DNA of 40,972 bases from an uncultured Dokdonia sp. (GTDB lineage Bacteria > Bacteroidota > Bacteroidia > Flavobacteriales > Flavobacteriaceae). Every line of letters starts with the position of its first letter. The stretch's first letter is position 1. The stretch spans positions 1-40,972 of the forward strand of contig NZ_CANLOB010000037.1 of NCBI RefSeq assembly GCF_947492815.1. The letters run 5' to 3'. A program made the position numbers and the translations under genes. Shown one piece after another: positions 15,730 through 24,148 of the stretch. The notes beneath the pieces were generated by a model. That model made no database searches. It saw only the letters and a program-made list of their open reading frames with translations, and was not told the DNA's origin.

Positions 15730-18444
15730 ATGAAATATCTTTACTATACGCTACTATTTCTTGTAGCAAGTACTTCTTATGCTCAAGTTGAATTGAAAGG
15801 CGTTGTTACAGATAGCTTAAATACTCCATTAGAATTAGCCAATGTTATTGCAATAAATCAAGCAACAACAGGATTAGAATCTTTTAGCGTGACTAATGTC
15901 AATGGAGAGTATACATTAGAATTAAGTCCTAACACTACCTATAAAATCCAAGTGAGTTATATAGGTATGAAAACTTCTGAAGAAATACTTGATATAAAAG
16001 AAAGTGGGTTGACCAGAAACTATAGCTTGGTATTTGATAATTCTTTAGATGAAGTTGAGCTTACCTATGAAATGCCAGTAACTGTAAAAGGGGATACCTT
16101 AGTATATAATGCAGATTCGTTTAAAAATGGATCTGAACGAAAACTAGAAGATGTATTAGAAAAACTTCCCGGTGTAGAAATTAATGAAGATGGTCAGATT
16201 GAGGTAGAAGGAAAGGTCGTTAGTAAATTAATGGTAAATGGAAAAGATTTCTTTGATGGAGATACCAAATTAGCTACAAAAAATATCCCATCTAAAGCTG
16301 TTGATAAGGTACAAGTGCTTCGTAATTATTCAGAAGTAAATCAATTAAGAGGTGTGACTAATAATCAAGATAATGTAGCGCTAAATATTAAACTCAAAGA
16401 AGGGAAAGAAAACTTCTGGTTTGGTAATATCACAGCAGGCGCAGGAACTTCTCCAGATAATGAACTCTATTTAGTACAACCAAAATTGTTTTATTATAGT
16501 CCGAAATATAGTCTCAATTTTATTGGTGATCTTAATAATACAGGAGAAGCAGCATTAACACGACGTGATATTCGGAATTTTGGAGGAGGCTTTCGATCGC
16601 CCAGTAGAAGTAGCGGAACAAATGTAAACCTTGGGGATAATAGTCTTAACTTCTTAACAACACAAGGAAATGCACTGGAAATAGAAAATAAATTAGCTAC
16701 AGGAAACTTTAGTTATTCTCCTAATAAAGCGTTAGATCTAAGTGGATTCCTCATTTATAATAGCAGTCGTATTCTTTCCAGAGAAACCAGCTTAATACAA
16801 TATACAGATCCTAGTTTGGGTATTCCAGATGAGGCTACGGAGCAATCTAGTAGAGAACGTTCTAATCAAGGATTACTGAAATTAAGCGCATCCTACCAAC
16901 CTGACATTAATAATCAATTAGATTATGATGTGTTAGCTCGGGTCTCTAACGATACACAGAATCAAAACGTTTTTTCATCAGTCATTGGAACTACAAATCA
17001 GCTAGATGAAGTAACCCCTTATAGTATTAATCAAAACCTAAATTATTACTACACATTAAATGAAACAAATATCTTTTCTTTTGAAGCACAACATTTAATC
17101 AAAAATGAAGATCCGTTTTACAATGCTATTTTAACAAATGACCCTAATGGGGAAGATGCGTTTGATACTACTGCAGATGCACTTGGATTAGACACTTCTT
17201 TAAATGCTTATAACATAGGACAAGATAGACGTGTAAAATCTAATCAAGTAGATGCCAAATTAGATTATTTTAATATCCTGAATCAGAAAAGTAATCTTAA
17301 TGTGACACTAGGCACGATTCTAAGTCGTCAGCAATTTGATTCTACTATTTTTCAATTCCTAGAAGATGGCTCTCAGATAACGCCAATACCAACATTTAAT
17401 GACGGACGTGCAGCAAATAATACAGAGTACAATTTTAGCGATATATATGTAGGATTACATTATCGATTAAAAACTGGTAAATTTACTATTACCCCTGGTT
17501 TTTCAGTACATGCCTATGGAAATAAGAATACACAGTTTGGAGAAACCTTTGAAGATAATTTCTTTAGACTATTACCAGATTTTGAAACCCGAATTCAATT
17601 TAAGAAAAGTGAAGCGCTAACATTGCGATATGATATGCGTAATCAATTTACAGATGTCACGAGATTGGCAGAAGGACTTGTCCTAAATAACTTTAATAAT
17701 ATTCAATTTGGAGAATCAGATCTACAAAATGCGTTATCGCATAATCTAAGCTTGTTCTATAGTAGCTTTAACCTCTTTAATTATACTAATGTCTTTGCTA
17801 GAGCATCGTATTCAAATAATATCGATCAGATACGTAGCCTTACCAATTTTGAAAATGTAATTCGAACCAGTACCTTTTTTAACTCCAACTTTGCAGATGA
17901 GACCGCAACTATTTTTGGTAGAGTACAGCGTACATTTGGCAAGATCAGAGCGACTTTAAACACAAGCTTTAATTACAGTAAAATCAATCAATTTATTCAA
18001 GGACAGCAATCGCTTAATGAAGGCTACACACAAAGTTATACACCTGGGATTCGAACCAACTATAAAGTGGCGCCTAATGTAAGCTTGAGATATCGTTACA
18101 GTGTAACAGATAACATCCAAGGAGGACGCAAAACAACATTTGTCACAAACGCTCCATCTATTGAAGTAGATGCCTATATATGGAAGTCTGTTACCTTTCG
18201 AACCAATTATAGTTATACCAATCAAGATCTTGGAAATGGAGAATCCCAGTCATTCCAAAATTGGGACGCGACACTCTCGTATAGAAAAGATAGAGATGCA
18301 AAATGGGAATATGAAATCAAAGCAACCAATATATTAGATATAGATTCTCAAGTACGAAATAGTGCCAATAATGTATCTGTATTTTCTTCAGAAACTTTTA
18401 TTCAACCAAGATTTGTAACCTTTAGGTTTGTATATACGTTATAA
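15730..18444 (+). CDS. TonB-dependent-receptor-like outer-membrane beta-barrel protein
   Basis: A 904-residue protein with a cleavable signal peptide (ending TSYAQ) and a carboxypeptidase-regulatory-like Ig-type domain at about residues 22-105 (LKGVVTDSLNTPLELANV, then GEYTLEL). A plug-like domain follows (LEDVLEKLPGVEINEDG ... VMVNGKDFFDGD-like segment), then a long region of alternating beta-strands. It ends with aromatic residues near the C terminus (FVTFRFVYTL), typical of an outer-membrane barrel. No clear TonB box is visible. The partner gene upstream is the GLPGLI protein. The substrate cannot be predicted from sequence. Confidence 0.85.
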   Translation: MKYLYYTLLFLVASTSYAQVELKGVVTDSLNTPLELANVIAINQATTGLESFSVTNVNGEYTLELSPNTTYKIQVSYIGMKTSEEILDIKESGLTRNYSLVFDNSLDEVELTYEMPVTVKGDTLVYNADSFKNGSERKLEDVLEKLPGVEINEDGQIEVEGKVVSKLMVNGKDFFDGDTKLATKNIPSKAVDKVQVLRNYSEVNQLRGVTNNQDNVALNIKLKEGKENFWFGNITAGAGTSPDNELYLVQPKLFYYSPKYSLNFIGDLNNTGEAALTRRDIRNFGGGFRSPSRSSGTNVNLGDNSLNFLTTQGNALEIENKLATGNFSYSPNKALDLSGFLIYNSSRILSRETSLIQYTDPSLGIPDEATEQSSRERSNQGLLKLSASYQPDINNQLDYDVLARVSNDTQNQNVFSSVIGTTNQLDEVTPYSINQNLNYYYTLNETNIFSFEAQHLIKNEDPFYNAILTNDPNGEDAFDTTADALGLDTSLNAYNIGQDRRVKSNQVDAKLDYFNILNQKSNLNVTLGTILSRQQFDSTIFQFLEDGSQITPIPTFNDGRAANNTEYNFSDIYVGLHYRLKTGKFTITPGFSVHAYGNKNTQFGETFEDNFFRLLPDFETRIQFKKSEALTLRYDMRNQFTDVTRLAEGLVLNNFNNIQFGESDLQNALSHNLSLFYSSFNLFNYTNVFARASYSNNIDQIRSLTNFENVIRTSTFFNSNFADETATIFGRVQRTFGKIRATLNTSFNYSKINQFIQGQQSLNEGYTQSYTPGIRTNYKVAPNVSLRYRYSVTDNIQGGRKTTFVTNAPSIEVDAYIWKSVTFRTNYSYTNQDLGNGESQSFQNWDATLSYRKDRDAKWEYEIKATNILDIDSQVRNSANNVSVFSSETFIQPRFVTFRFVYTL

Positions 18445-18655
18445 GACAGTAAGCATTAACTTGGTATTCTCAATGTGATCAATGTAGTGAATACTAAGAG
18501 TATTATAATGATCAGGAAATATGTTCTACAGTATGTATATCTCTTATGCATTTTGGATATATTCATTTTATGTTTTTGTAGTGACCTTTAGATTTTTTTA
18601 GTTTAATTCTTTCTTCAGCATTTAAAATCAGTATCATTTTTATAAGACTATGAAC

Positions 18656-18865
18656 CTATAATCCAGAGCCTGCTAAACCAAAAAACAACATAAATATGGT
18701 TAGTTCTGGATTACTTACAATGCCATTCAAAGAAGTTTCTAATATAGAATGATGATTAGAAACAATAAATATTCCTATAGTGATGTGAAAGCCTAATAAT
18801 AAGAGCACTCTATTTGTTAAAAACAGTTGTGTTTCTTTTTAATCGATGATTTTTGATTTTTTCAT
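18656..18865 (-). pseudogene. Small membrane-protein gene with in-frame TAA
   Basis: An ATG at 18865 (MKKSKIID) is followed at codon 9 by TAA (18841-18839). The same frame then stays open for 60 codons to a TAG at 18658-18656. The open part contains two hydrophobic stretches (RVLLLLGFHITIGIFIV and ELTIFMLFFGLAGSGL), so it encodes a small membrane protein. One base change (for example from CAA) would restore about 69 codons. A GTG after the stop could be an alternative start. It is divergent from the gene at 18991 and shares with it an FNR-type operator. The 18445-18655 stretch shows nothing else recognisable. Confidence 0.55.
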
Positions 18866-18916
18866 AGTGATTTATTTTAAAGAGAACTAACAAATTAGAA
18901 ATATGTTATTTTTTGA

Positions 18917-18936
18917 AAGATGACTTTTGTCATCTT
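18917..18936. promoter_or_regulatory. FNR-type inverted repeat 1
   Basis: AAGATGAC-TTTT-GTCATCTT is a perfect inverted repeat with 8-bp arms and a 4-nt spacer. It sits between two divergent small membrane-protein genes, 54 nt before the start at 18991. Two more copies of this design occur near the Crp/Fnr gene. Confidence 0.75.
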
Positions 18937-18990
18937 TTCTGCGCTTATCATATCATAGTTTTGACATGTAATTAAAAAACACATATCACT

Positions 18991-19278
18991 ATGAGCGCAC
19001 TATATGCAAAAATCAGTACCGATTGGAAAGAGAACTTTTTACTATATGCAGCTTCTGTAATTATTGTTTCAACTTGTTTAGGAGGAATTACCGTATTATC
19101 TATTTTTCAAAACGGTAGCGGATTATTACAAATGGCTCAGTTATTTGTCGTCGTCGTATTATGTAATGCTGTTTTAGCTTCTATACTTACCGTTCAAAAA
19201 CCAGAAATTGTTTTGAAAGCATCTATCGCAAGTCTTTCTATATGTTCTTTACTAGCAGCTATTAATTTTATTTTCTAA
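18991..19278 (+). CDS. Small membrane protein under FNR-type operator
   Basis: A 95-residue protein with three hydrophobic segments (about residues 16-39, 45-67 and 73-95) and a short soluble N terminus. No enzyme motif is visible and I do not recognise the family. The perfect FNR-type inverted repeat 54 nt upstream suggests induction by the Crp/Fnr regulator encoded at 24149, as for the other small membrane proteins in this region. Confidence 0.7.
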   Translation: MSALYAKISTDWKENFLLYAASVIIVSTCLGGITVLSIFQNGSGLLQMAQLFVVVVLCNAVLASILTVQKPEIVLKASIASLSICSLLAAINFIF

Positions 19279-19404
19279 CGATCGTGTGTACACTTATTTC
19301 AAAATATAATGTAGCTGGTCCATAATATACAAGCTATCCCACAGTGCCATATTGGGATATGAACCACTTTTCTTTAAAAGCATGGAGGGAGACACTGAAG
19401 GATA

Positions 19405-19418
19405 GCTTTCGCGAAAGC
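19405..19418. repeat. Palindromic repeat copy 3
   Basis: A perfect copy of GCTTTCGCGAAAGC. In the plus-strand frame of the possible decayed ORF it again encodes SFRES. Confidence 0.85.
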
Positions 19419-19564
19419 AATACCAGCGAGGGTATAAGTGTGTATACATTTACCTTTTTGTGAAAGTATGTGTACCCTTTGATATGCATCTTCAACGAAA
19501 AAACCAGAGGCACAATTGTTTTCCATGACAGTGTAAATACGGTTTTTGATGTTTATAGTGGAAG

Positions 19565-19594
19565 AAAAGGAAAGCATAACACTTTCCTTTTTTT
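19565..19594 (+). terminator. Terminator hairpin, copy 1 of a duplicated sequence
   Basis: AAAAGGAAAG pairs with CTTTCCTTTT around the loop CATAACA and runs into a T tract. The same 33-nt sequence, identical including the loop and the following ATG, recurs after htrA at 22476. Here no clear gene precedes it. Confidence 0.65.
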
Positions 19595-19619
19595 ATGAAA
19601 CTGACATTTTTTCAGTTTC

Positions 19620-19635
19620 CGCTTTCGCGAAAGCG
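19620..19635. repeat. Palindromic repeat copy 4
   Basis: The perfect 16-bp palindrome CGCTTTCGCGAAAGCG lies in intergenic DNA, 216 nt from copy 3 and just after the duplicated terminator. Confidence 0.85.
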
Positions 19636-19741
19636 TGTAAAATAAGAATGGCATTTTTTTTGTTTTTTGAGTAGTGTTTTACAGAATATATATTCGCTGA
19701 AACCATGGATAGTTATTGTTTAATTATTAATTATTTGTACT

Positions 19742-20116
19742 ATGAGTATACATAATCTTAGTAAGCATCCAATCTCTCATTCAAACCAAAAGCAACCATT
19801 TAAGCTTAAAGAGATGGAAATGAAGCTTGAGAACGATGCTTTAAAAATCAGATTAAAAGCAACATTGCTAAAAGCGCATAATTATGCCATTACTCTTGAA
19901 AATAATATTCTTAATTTAAGAGTGATGACTGAAAAAAAGTATGTAAATACTGGACAAATTATAAAAGTTCCAGTGTTTGTAGAAAGTTTTTTATCTATTC
20001 CTAACCCTGACTATAGTAGACTAGTGGATAGTTATTTTTTAGACGATTGCCTACATGTTACAATTGGTAAAACAGTCAAAGAAGAGATGTTTGCAACACG
20101 TTCTGTAATAGCTTAA
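19742..20116 (+). CDS. Small alpha-crystallin-like protein
   Basis: A 124-residue protein of unknown function encoded two positions before a genuine hsp20 gene. Its second half has the shape of the end of an alpha-crystallin domain: a hydrophobic strand VPVFVESFLSIPNPDYS followed by DSYFLDDCLHVTIGK. That resembles the typical Hsp20 pattern of a proline-containing strand, then an acidic turn, then GVLTVTLPK. The usual IxI C-terminal motif is missing. It may be a divergent small heat-shock protein paralogue acting with the neighbour. The family assignment is tentative; that the frame is coding is much more certain. Confidence 0.6.
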   Translation: MSIHNLSKHPISHSNQKQPFKLKEMEMKLENDALKIRLKATLLKAHNYAITLENNILNLRVMTEKKYVNTGQIIKVPVFVESFLSIPNPDYSRLVDSYFLDDCLHVTIGKTVKEEMFATRSVIA

Positions 20117-20128
20117 AAATGAGTTTAT

Positions 20129-20311
20129 ATGAAAAAGGTACAGGTAATTTTGTTGTTAGGACTTATTGCTTTTTTTTTCAATAATAACAGGAGCCTCCTT
20201 GATGATATGGAGTTATAAGATGGGAGATAGTATTTTGCTTCTTGGTTTTTAATACTTATGATTACACTATTTGTAGCTATTCCTAAAAAGAAAAGTTTTT
20301 TAGATCGCTAG
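20129..20311 (+). pseudogene. Small membrane-protein gene broken by two frameshifts
   Basis: Three frames in succession give one plausible two-helix membrane protein: MKKVQVILLLGLIAFF, then SIITGASLMIWSYKMGDS, then LILMITLFVAIPKKKSFLDR and a TAG at 20309-20311. The first joint needs one T fewer in a run of nine T (20170-20178). The second needs one T more in a run of five T (20246-20250). Both breaks are in homopolymers, so a consensus error is as likely as true decay. Confidence 0.5.
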
Positions 20312-20357
20312 AGGTAAAAAACACATATAATTTTTTGTTTAACTTAAATTTCGAATT

Positions 20358-20834
20358 ATGGACAAATTAATGACCGTTCAAAAAAATGGAAGTTCAGCAA
20401 ATCAAAATAGATTTCAAGACTTCCCAGCTTGGTCTTCATGGATTGACACTATGTTTTCCAATGAATTACCAGCTTTAATGATGTCTAATTTTAATACAGG
20501 TATGACATTACCCAAAGTAAATATTCGGGAAACCGTCGATGCTTATTTTGTAGATATGGCTGTACCAGGTATGCATAAAGATGATTTTCATATTGACTTA
20601 GATAATTCAATTTTATCTATTTCATCAGAGAAGACAAAAGAACATCAGGAAAGTAAAGATAACTTTACAAGACGTGAGTATGGATATGCTTCTTTTAAAC
20701 GTACGTTTACCTTGCCAGAATCTATAGAAGAAAATAAGATCAAGGCAACATACCAGGAAGGTATATTAAGTGTACACTTACCTAAAAAAGAGGAAGTGAA
20801 ACAAAAGCCTGCTCGCACAATTAAAATATCATAA
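20358..20834 (+). CDS. Hsp20 family small heat-shock protein
   Basis: A cytoplasmic ATP-independent holdase chaperone of 158 residues. The alpha-crystallin domain spans about residues 50-145: PKVNIRETVDAYFVDMAVPG opens it, REYGYASFKRTFTLPE lies in the middle and ATYQEGILSVHLPKKEE ends it. A C-terminal IKI gives the I-x-I motif that locks neighbouring subunits. The start follows an A-rich leader. It lies just upstream of the HtrA protease gene, which fits an envelope and protein-folding stress island. A hairpin between the two genes (20856-20891) suggests separate or attenuated transcription. Confidence 0.93.
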   Translation: MDKLMTVQKNGSSANQNRFQDFPAWSSWIDTMFSNELPALMMSNFNTGMTLPKVNIRETVDAYFVDMAVPGMHKDDFHIDLDNSILSISSEKTKEHQESKDNFTRREYGYASFKRTFTLPESIEENKIKATYQEGILSVHLPKKEEVKQKPARTIKIS

Positions 20835-20855
20835 AAAAATAAAGAATTAGCCATA

Positions 20856-20891
20856 AAGCTACACTAATCATAATCACGATTAGTGTAGCTT
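20856..20891 (+). terminator. Hairpin between hsp20 and htrA
   Basis: AAGCTACACTAATC pairs perfectly with GATTAGTGTAGCTT (14 bp, 8-nt loop). Only a weak T-rich tail follows, so it may slow or partly terminate transcription rather than end it fully. Confidence 0.6.
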
Positions 20892-20917
20892 CTCGTTATA
20901 CACAAAAAGAATTAAAA

Positions 20918-22456
20918 ATGAAAAGAGAGTATTTATTTTCTGCCCTTATTGCATTGGTAATTAGTGCTTCAGTCATGGGTGGATATCATTATTTTGAAAA
21001 ACCTGAAGTGCAATTAGAACAAGTAGCTACAACGAGTCCTACTCAGAAAGTACTATATGCGGCAAAGGCAGATGGAGAAATAACACCCTTAGATTTTACA
21101 AAAACTACAGAAAAGGTATTAGATGCCGTAGTGCATATTCAAGCCAAAAGAAAATATGCACCAGTTAATAAAAATTATCAATACAGACAATTACCAGATC
21201 CATTTAGAGATTTTTTTGGGAATAGTCCTTTTGGGCAGTTTTTTCAACAACCATATCAGGAAAAACCTCAAGAACAAAATAAAGAATCTAAAATTCCTCA
21301 GTTAGTGCCTATGGGAACAGGTTCTGGTGTTGTTATCAATAATAAAGGATATATTATTACAAATAATCATGTTATAGAAAATGCCGATGAGATTGAAGTA
21401 ACATTGCATAATAATACAACGTACAAAGCAATCGTAGTAGGTACAGACCCTTCTACAGATCTGGCATTGTTACAAATAAAAGCAGACGAGCTTACTGTGA
21501 TGCCTCTCGTAAATTCTGATGATGTTCATGTAGGAGAGTGGGTGCTAGCTGTAGGAAATCCATTTAGTCTTAATTCTACAGTAACAGCCGGTATTGTAAG
21601 TGCTAAGGCGAGAAATATCAATATTAATAAAGATAAATTTGCTGTAGAAAGCTTTATTCAGACAGATGCTGCTATAAATCCAGGAAATAGTGGAGGTGCG
21701 CTAGTAAATCTTAATGGTGATTTAATAGGAATCAATACAGCGATTGCTTCTAAAACAGGAACGTATAATGGATATGGATTTGCCGTTCCAAGTAATATTG
21801 TAAGTAAGGTTGTAGAAGATTTATTAAAATATGGAGTCGTACAAAGAGGAATGCTTGGTATTAATATAGCGACACTCAATACCACCCTTGCAACAGAAAA
21901 AGATATTGATTTATCGCAAGGAGTTTACATTGCCAATATTCAGGAAGATGGAGCAGCAGACAAGGCAGGATTAGAAGTAGATGATGTCATCATAGCTGTA
22001 GATGGTAAAAAAGTAAATACATCACCACAATTACAAGAACTTATTGCACGTAAACGACCTGGTGATGAAGTAATGTTAAAACTCATTAGAAAAGGAAAAG
22101 AAAAAGAGATTTCCGTAACATTAGAAAGTACTTCTGGAACTACTAAAGTAGATAAAAAAGAACATCAGGCGCTTATTAGTTTACTAGGAGCAGATTTTGA
22201 AAAAGTAGATAAGAAAACTGCAAAAGAAAATGATATTGATGGTGGTGTTAAAGTCACTTCCTTATTTGCAGGAAAGCTTAGAAAAGATACTCAAATACGA
22301 GAAGGGTTTATCATTACACATATAGACGGGAGAAAAGTGAAAGATGTAGATGAGCTTATGGATGCTTTAGAGGGTAAAAAAGGAGGTGTTATGATAGAAG
22401 GGATATATGAAGGGACACCTGGAAAACAATACTATGCATTTGGTGTAGATTCATAA
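20918..22456 (+). CDS. HtrA/Deg family periplasmic serine protease
   Basis: A 512-residue envelope protease and chaperone that degrades misfolded exported proteins. An N-terminal membrane anchor or signal (residues 6-25) is followed by a trypsin-like domain with the full triad: His151 (TNNHVIEN), Asp181 (DPSTDLALL) and Ser258 (NPGNSGGALV). Two PDZ domains follow, at roughly 310-400 and 420-505. The first carries the typical GADKAGLEVDDVI-like carboxylate loop (DGAADKAGLEVDDVIIAVDG). The insertion of Pro, Gln and Phe residues at 90-130 matches the flexible LA loop of DegQ/DegP. It closes with the duplicated terminator. Confidence 0.93.
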   Translation: MKREYLFSALIALVISASVMGGYHYFEKPEVQLEQVATTSPTQKVLYAAKADGEITPLDFTKTTEKVLDAVVHIQAKRKYAPVNKNYQYRQLPDPFRDFFGNSPFGQFFQQPYQEKPQEQNKESKIPQLVPMGTGSGVVINNKGYIITNNHVIENADEIEVTLHNNTTYKAIVVGTDPSTDLALLQIKADELTVMPLVNSDDVHVGEWVLAVGNPFSLNSTVTAGIVSAKARNININKDKFAVESFIQTDAAINPGNSGGALVNLNGDLIGINTAIASKTGTYNGYGFAVPSNIVSKVVEDLLKYGVVQRGMLGINIATLNTTLATEKDIDLSQGVYIANIQEDGAADKAGLEVDDVIIAVDGKKVNTSPQLQELIARKRPGDEVMLKLIRKGKEKEISVTLESTSGTTKVDKKEHQALISLLGADFEKVDKKTAKENDIDGGVKVTSLFAGKLRKDTQIREGFIITHIDGRKVKDVDELMDALEGKKGGVMIEGIYEGTPGKQYYAFGVDS

Positions 22457-22473
22457 GCAATAAGCTGTTTTAG

Positions 22474-22505
22474 AAAAAAGGAAAGCATAACACTTTCCTT
22501 TTTTT
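22474..22505 (+). terminator. Terminator hairpin, copy 2 of the duplicated sequence
   Basis: AAAAAAGGAAAG and CTTTCCTTTTTT pair around CATAACA and end in T residues, 17 nt after the htrA stop. Thirty-three bases are identical to the copy at 19565. It also overlaps the earliest possible start of the next ORF, which argues for that gene's later start. Confidence 0.8.
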
Positions 22506-22538
22506 ATGTTTGAGATTGAAGTATCTTGCATTAAAAAC

Positions 22539-23447
22539 ATGAGATCACTTCACCTAGCATTAGACTGGACGCCTAATATAAATCATATAGGTTTCTTCAT
22601 TGCAAAAAGAAAAGGGTTTTACACAAATGAAGATATAGACCTTACAATATCGACTCCTGGACAAGATAATTATCAAGTAACTCCCGCAAAGAAAGTAGAA
22701 CTTGGAGAAGCAGATCTTGCTTTATGTCCTTTGGAAAGTATCTTAAGTTATCAATCAAAAAAAGCACCATTTGATTTAAAAGCGATTGCAACTATTTTTA
22801 AAGAAGACTTAAGTGCAATTACTGTGAAAAAAGAAACAGTTATAAAACGTCCTAGACATTTAGATGGGGCTACTTATGCTTCTTACAAAGCACGATATGA
22901 AGACCATATTGTGCAAGAAATGATTAAAAATGATGGAGGAGAAGGCACTATTAAAGTCGTATATCCAGAAAAACTAGGTATTTGGAATACATTACTTACA
23001 AACACGTACGATGCTACTTGGATATTTTTAAATTGGGAAGGTGCAGATACAAGAGTCAAGGAGGCCGGTCTAACCTATTTTAAAATGAAAGACTATCAAA
23101 TACCGTATTCATATTCTCCAGTAATTGCTACGAGTGCTGAACTCATACATACACAATCAGGCGCATTAACTTCCTTTTTAGAAGCTACTAAACAAGGATA
23201 TTTGTATGCCGTAACCCATCCTAAAGAAGCTATTGAAATACTTAGAGAGCAACTCACTGAAGAGGATCATACGTATATTGATTTAGATAATAGTCTCTCT
23301 TTAAGTAAAGATAGTTTTGGCAATGAAGATAATTGGGGAGTTATGGAACTAGAAAATGTACAAAAGTTTCTAGATTGGATAAAAGAAAAAGGATTAGAAA
23401 ACCATCATTTTACAATAGAGACCATCATGACGAATGCATTGCTATAA
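22539..23447 (+). CDS. NMT1/THI5-like substrate-binding-type protein
   Basis: A 302-residue protein of the NMT1/THI5 group of periplasmic-binding-protein folds. It opens with the family hallmark LALDWTPNINHIGFFIAKRKGFY and has LGEADLALCPLESILSY further on. I place the start at 22539 (MRSLHL); the upstream ATG at 22506 lies immediately after the htrA terminator. There is no signal peptide, so it looks cytoplasmic. That fits an enzyme-like THI5 relative (pyrimidine moiety of thiamine) or a protein recruited from an ABC binding protein better than a transporter component. No ABC permease or ATPase gene is nearby, and no thiamine riboswitch is visible. Confidence 0.7.
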   Translation: MRSLHLALDWTPNINHIGFFIAKRKGFYTNEDIDLTISTPGQDNYQVTPAKKVELGEADLALCPLESILSYQSKKAPFDLKAIATIFKEDLSAITVKKETVIKRPRHLDGATYASYKARYEDHIVQEMIKNDGGEGTIKVVYPEKLGIWNTLLTNTYDATWIFLNWEGADTRVKEAGLTYFKMKDYQIPYSYSPVIATSAELIHTQSGALTSFLEATKQGYLYAVTHPKEAIEILREQLTEEDHTYIDLDNSLSLSKDSFGNEDNWGVMELENVQKFLDWIKEKGLENHHFTIETIMTNALL

Positions 23448-23486
23448 GTCTTTTAAAATATTTTAAAAAGTCATAATCTATGGTTC

Positions 23487-23633
23487 TTAATTTGTTGATG
23501 TATCATCTTCTTTCTTGTTACTATTGGAAAGATTGAATACGATCAAAGCCATGACAATACAAACAACAGCAAATACGCCTATAATGATGACATCCATTCC
23601 CCATTTTACTAAAGATATGATTAGATTTTTCAT
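23487..23633 (-). CDS. Small single-span membrane protein (48 aa)
   Basis: A 48-codon ORF (starts MKNLIISLVKWGMDV) with one long hydrophobic helix (about residues 14-36) and a charged, acidic tail ending KKEDDTSTN. It starts at 23633, 87 nt from an FNR-type inverted repeat, and is divergent from the small membrane protein at 23859. Size, topology and control resemble small subunits associated with respiratory oxidases, but no oxidase gene is in the window. No family recognised. Confidence 0.6.
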   Translation of the reverse strand: MKNLIISLVKWGMDVIIIGVFAVVCIVMALIVFNLSNSNKKEDDTSTN

Positions 23634-23719
23634 ATGATTTAGATATTAGATAAACCTTGTTCCCAATCCAAACAGTTTTTCATGCATATAGCAAATTTGC
23701 TTAAAATGAGCTCGTTAAA

Positions 23720-23737
23720 AGATGATTTTTATCATCT
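23720..23737. promoter_or_regulatory. FNR-type inverted repeat 2
   Basis: AGATGAT-TTTT-ATCATCT is a perfect 7-bp inverted repeat with a 4-nt spacer, placed between two divergent small membrane-protein genes (23633 and 23859). It has the same half-site as the copies at 18917 and 25776. Confidence 0.78.
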
Positions 23738-23858
23738 AAAAATAAATAAGAAAATATAGAATAGTTTAATGATTTTTGAGTAATTTTAAACAAAATAGCT
23801 TAAAAATATACTTTTGTTTAACTTTTTTTATTAAATTGTAGACAAAATAATTTTAACT

Positions 23859-24080
23859 ATGAAAATTTCAGCGATCCATTACTTAGGAGCGGCAACCTTT
23901 ATTTTATTCACTGTTATTGTTTTCGTTGCTATGAATTTACGTTTTGACTGGGTATTTTTTCTTACTGTATTTGGTCAACTTACACTCGTTTTTACAGTCT
24001 ATAAAATTTTAAATGATGACTATAAAACCGATAAAACTTTTGAAGATTTTTACGAGGATAAATCCGATTTTGGAGTGTAG
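23859..24080 (+). CDS. Small two-helix membrane protein
   Basis: A 73-residue protein with two hydrophobic segments (about residues 7-26 and 30-50) and an acidic soluble tail (KTFEDFYEDKSDFGV). No family recognised. It is divergent from the 48-residue membrane protein, with an FNR-type operator 122 nt upstream. It lies just before the Crp/Fnr gene on the same strand, a context that suggests a role in low-oxygen respiration. Confidence 0.7.
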   Translation: MKISAIHYLGAATFILFTVIVFVAMNLRFDWVFFLTVFGQLTLVFTVYKILNDDYKTDKTFEDFYEDKSDFGV

Positions 24081-24148
24081 GTGTTTCTACCTAATTACTT
24101 GTATCTCATTGTGACTTGCTGTATCTTTATAAGATCAATTGTATCGGT

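Larger units (their letters stand above)
19279..19741. other. Gene-poor stretch with two palindromes and a duplicated terminator
   Basis: No convincing intact gene. A plus-strand frame from 19360 (MNHFSLKAW) passes through a palindrome copy and stops at a TGA. The same frame continues afterwards with protein-like text (CIFNEKTRGTIVFHDSV), so a decayed ORF is possible. A minus-strand frame over the same DNA starts inside the terminator hairpin and is judged false. Confidence 0.4.

Noticed and set aside
19374..19577. Minus-strand 67-codon frame (MLSFSST start)
   Set aside because: Its start lies inside a terminator hairpin that is duplicated elsewhere, and a palindrome repeat supplies part of the frame.
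22506..22538. Upstream ATG for the NMT1-like gene
   Set aside because: It sits immediately after the htrA terminator stem and adds eleven residues not typical of the family; the ATG at 22539 gives the usual N terminus.
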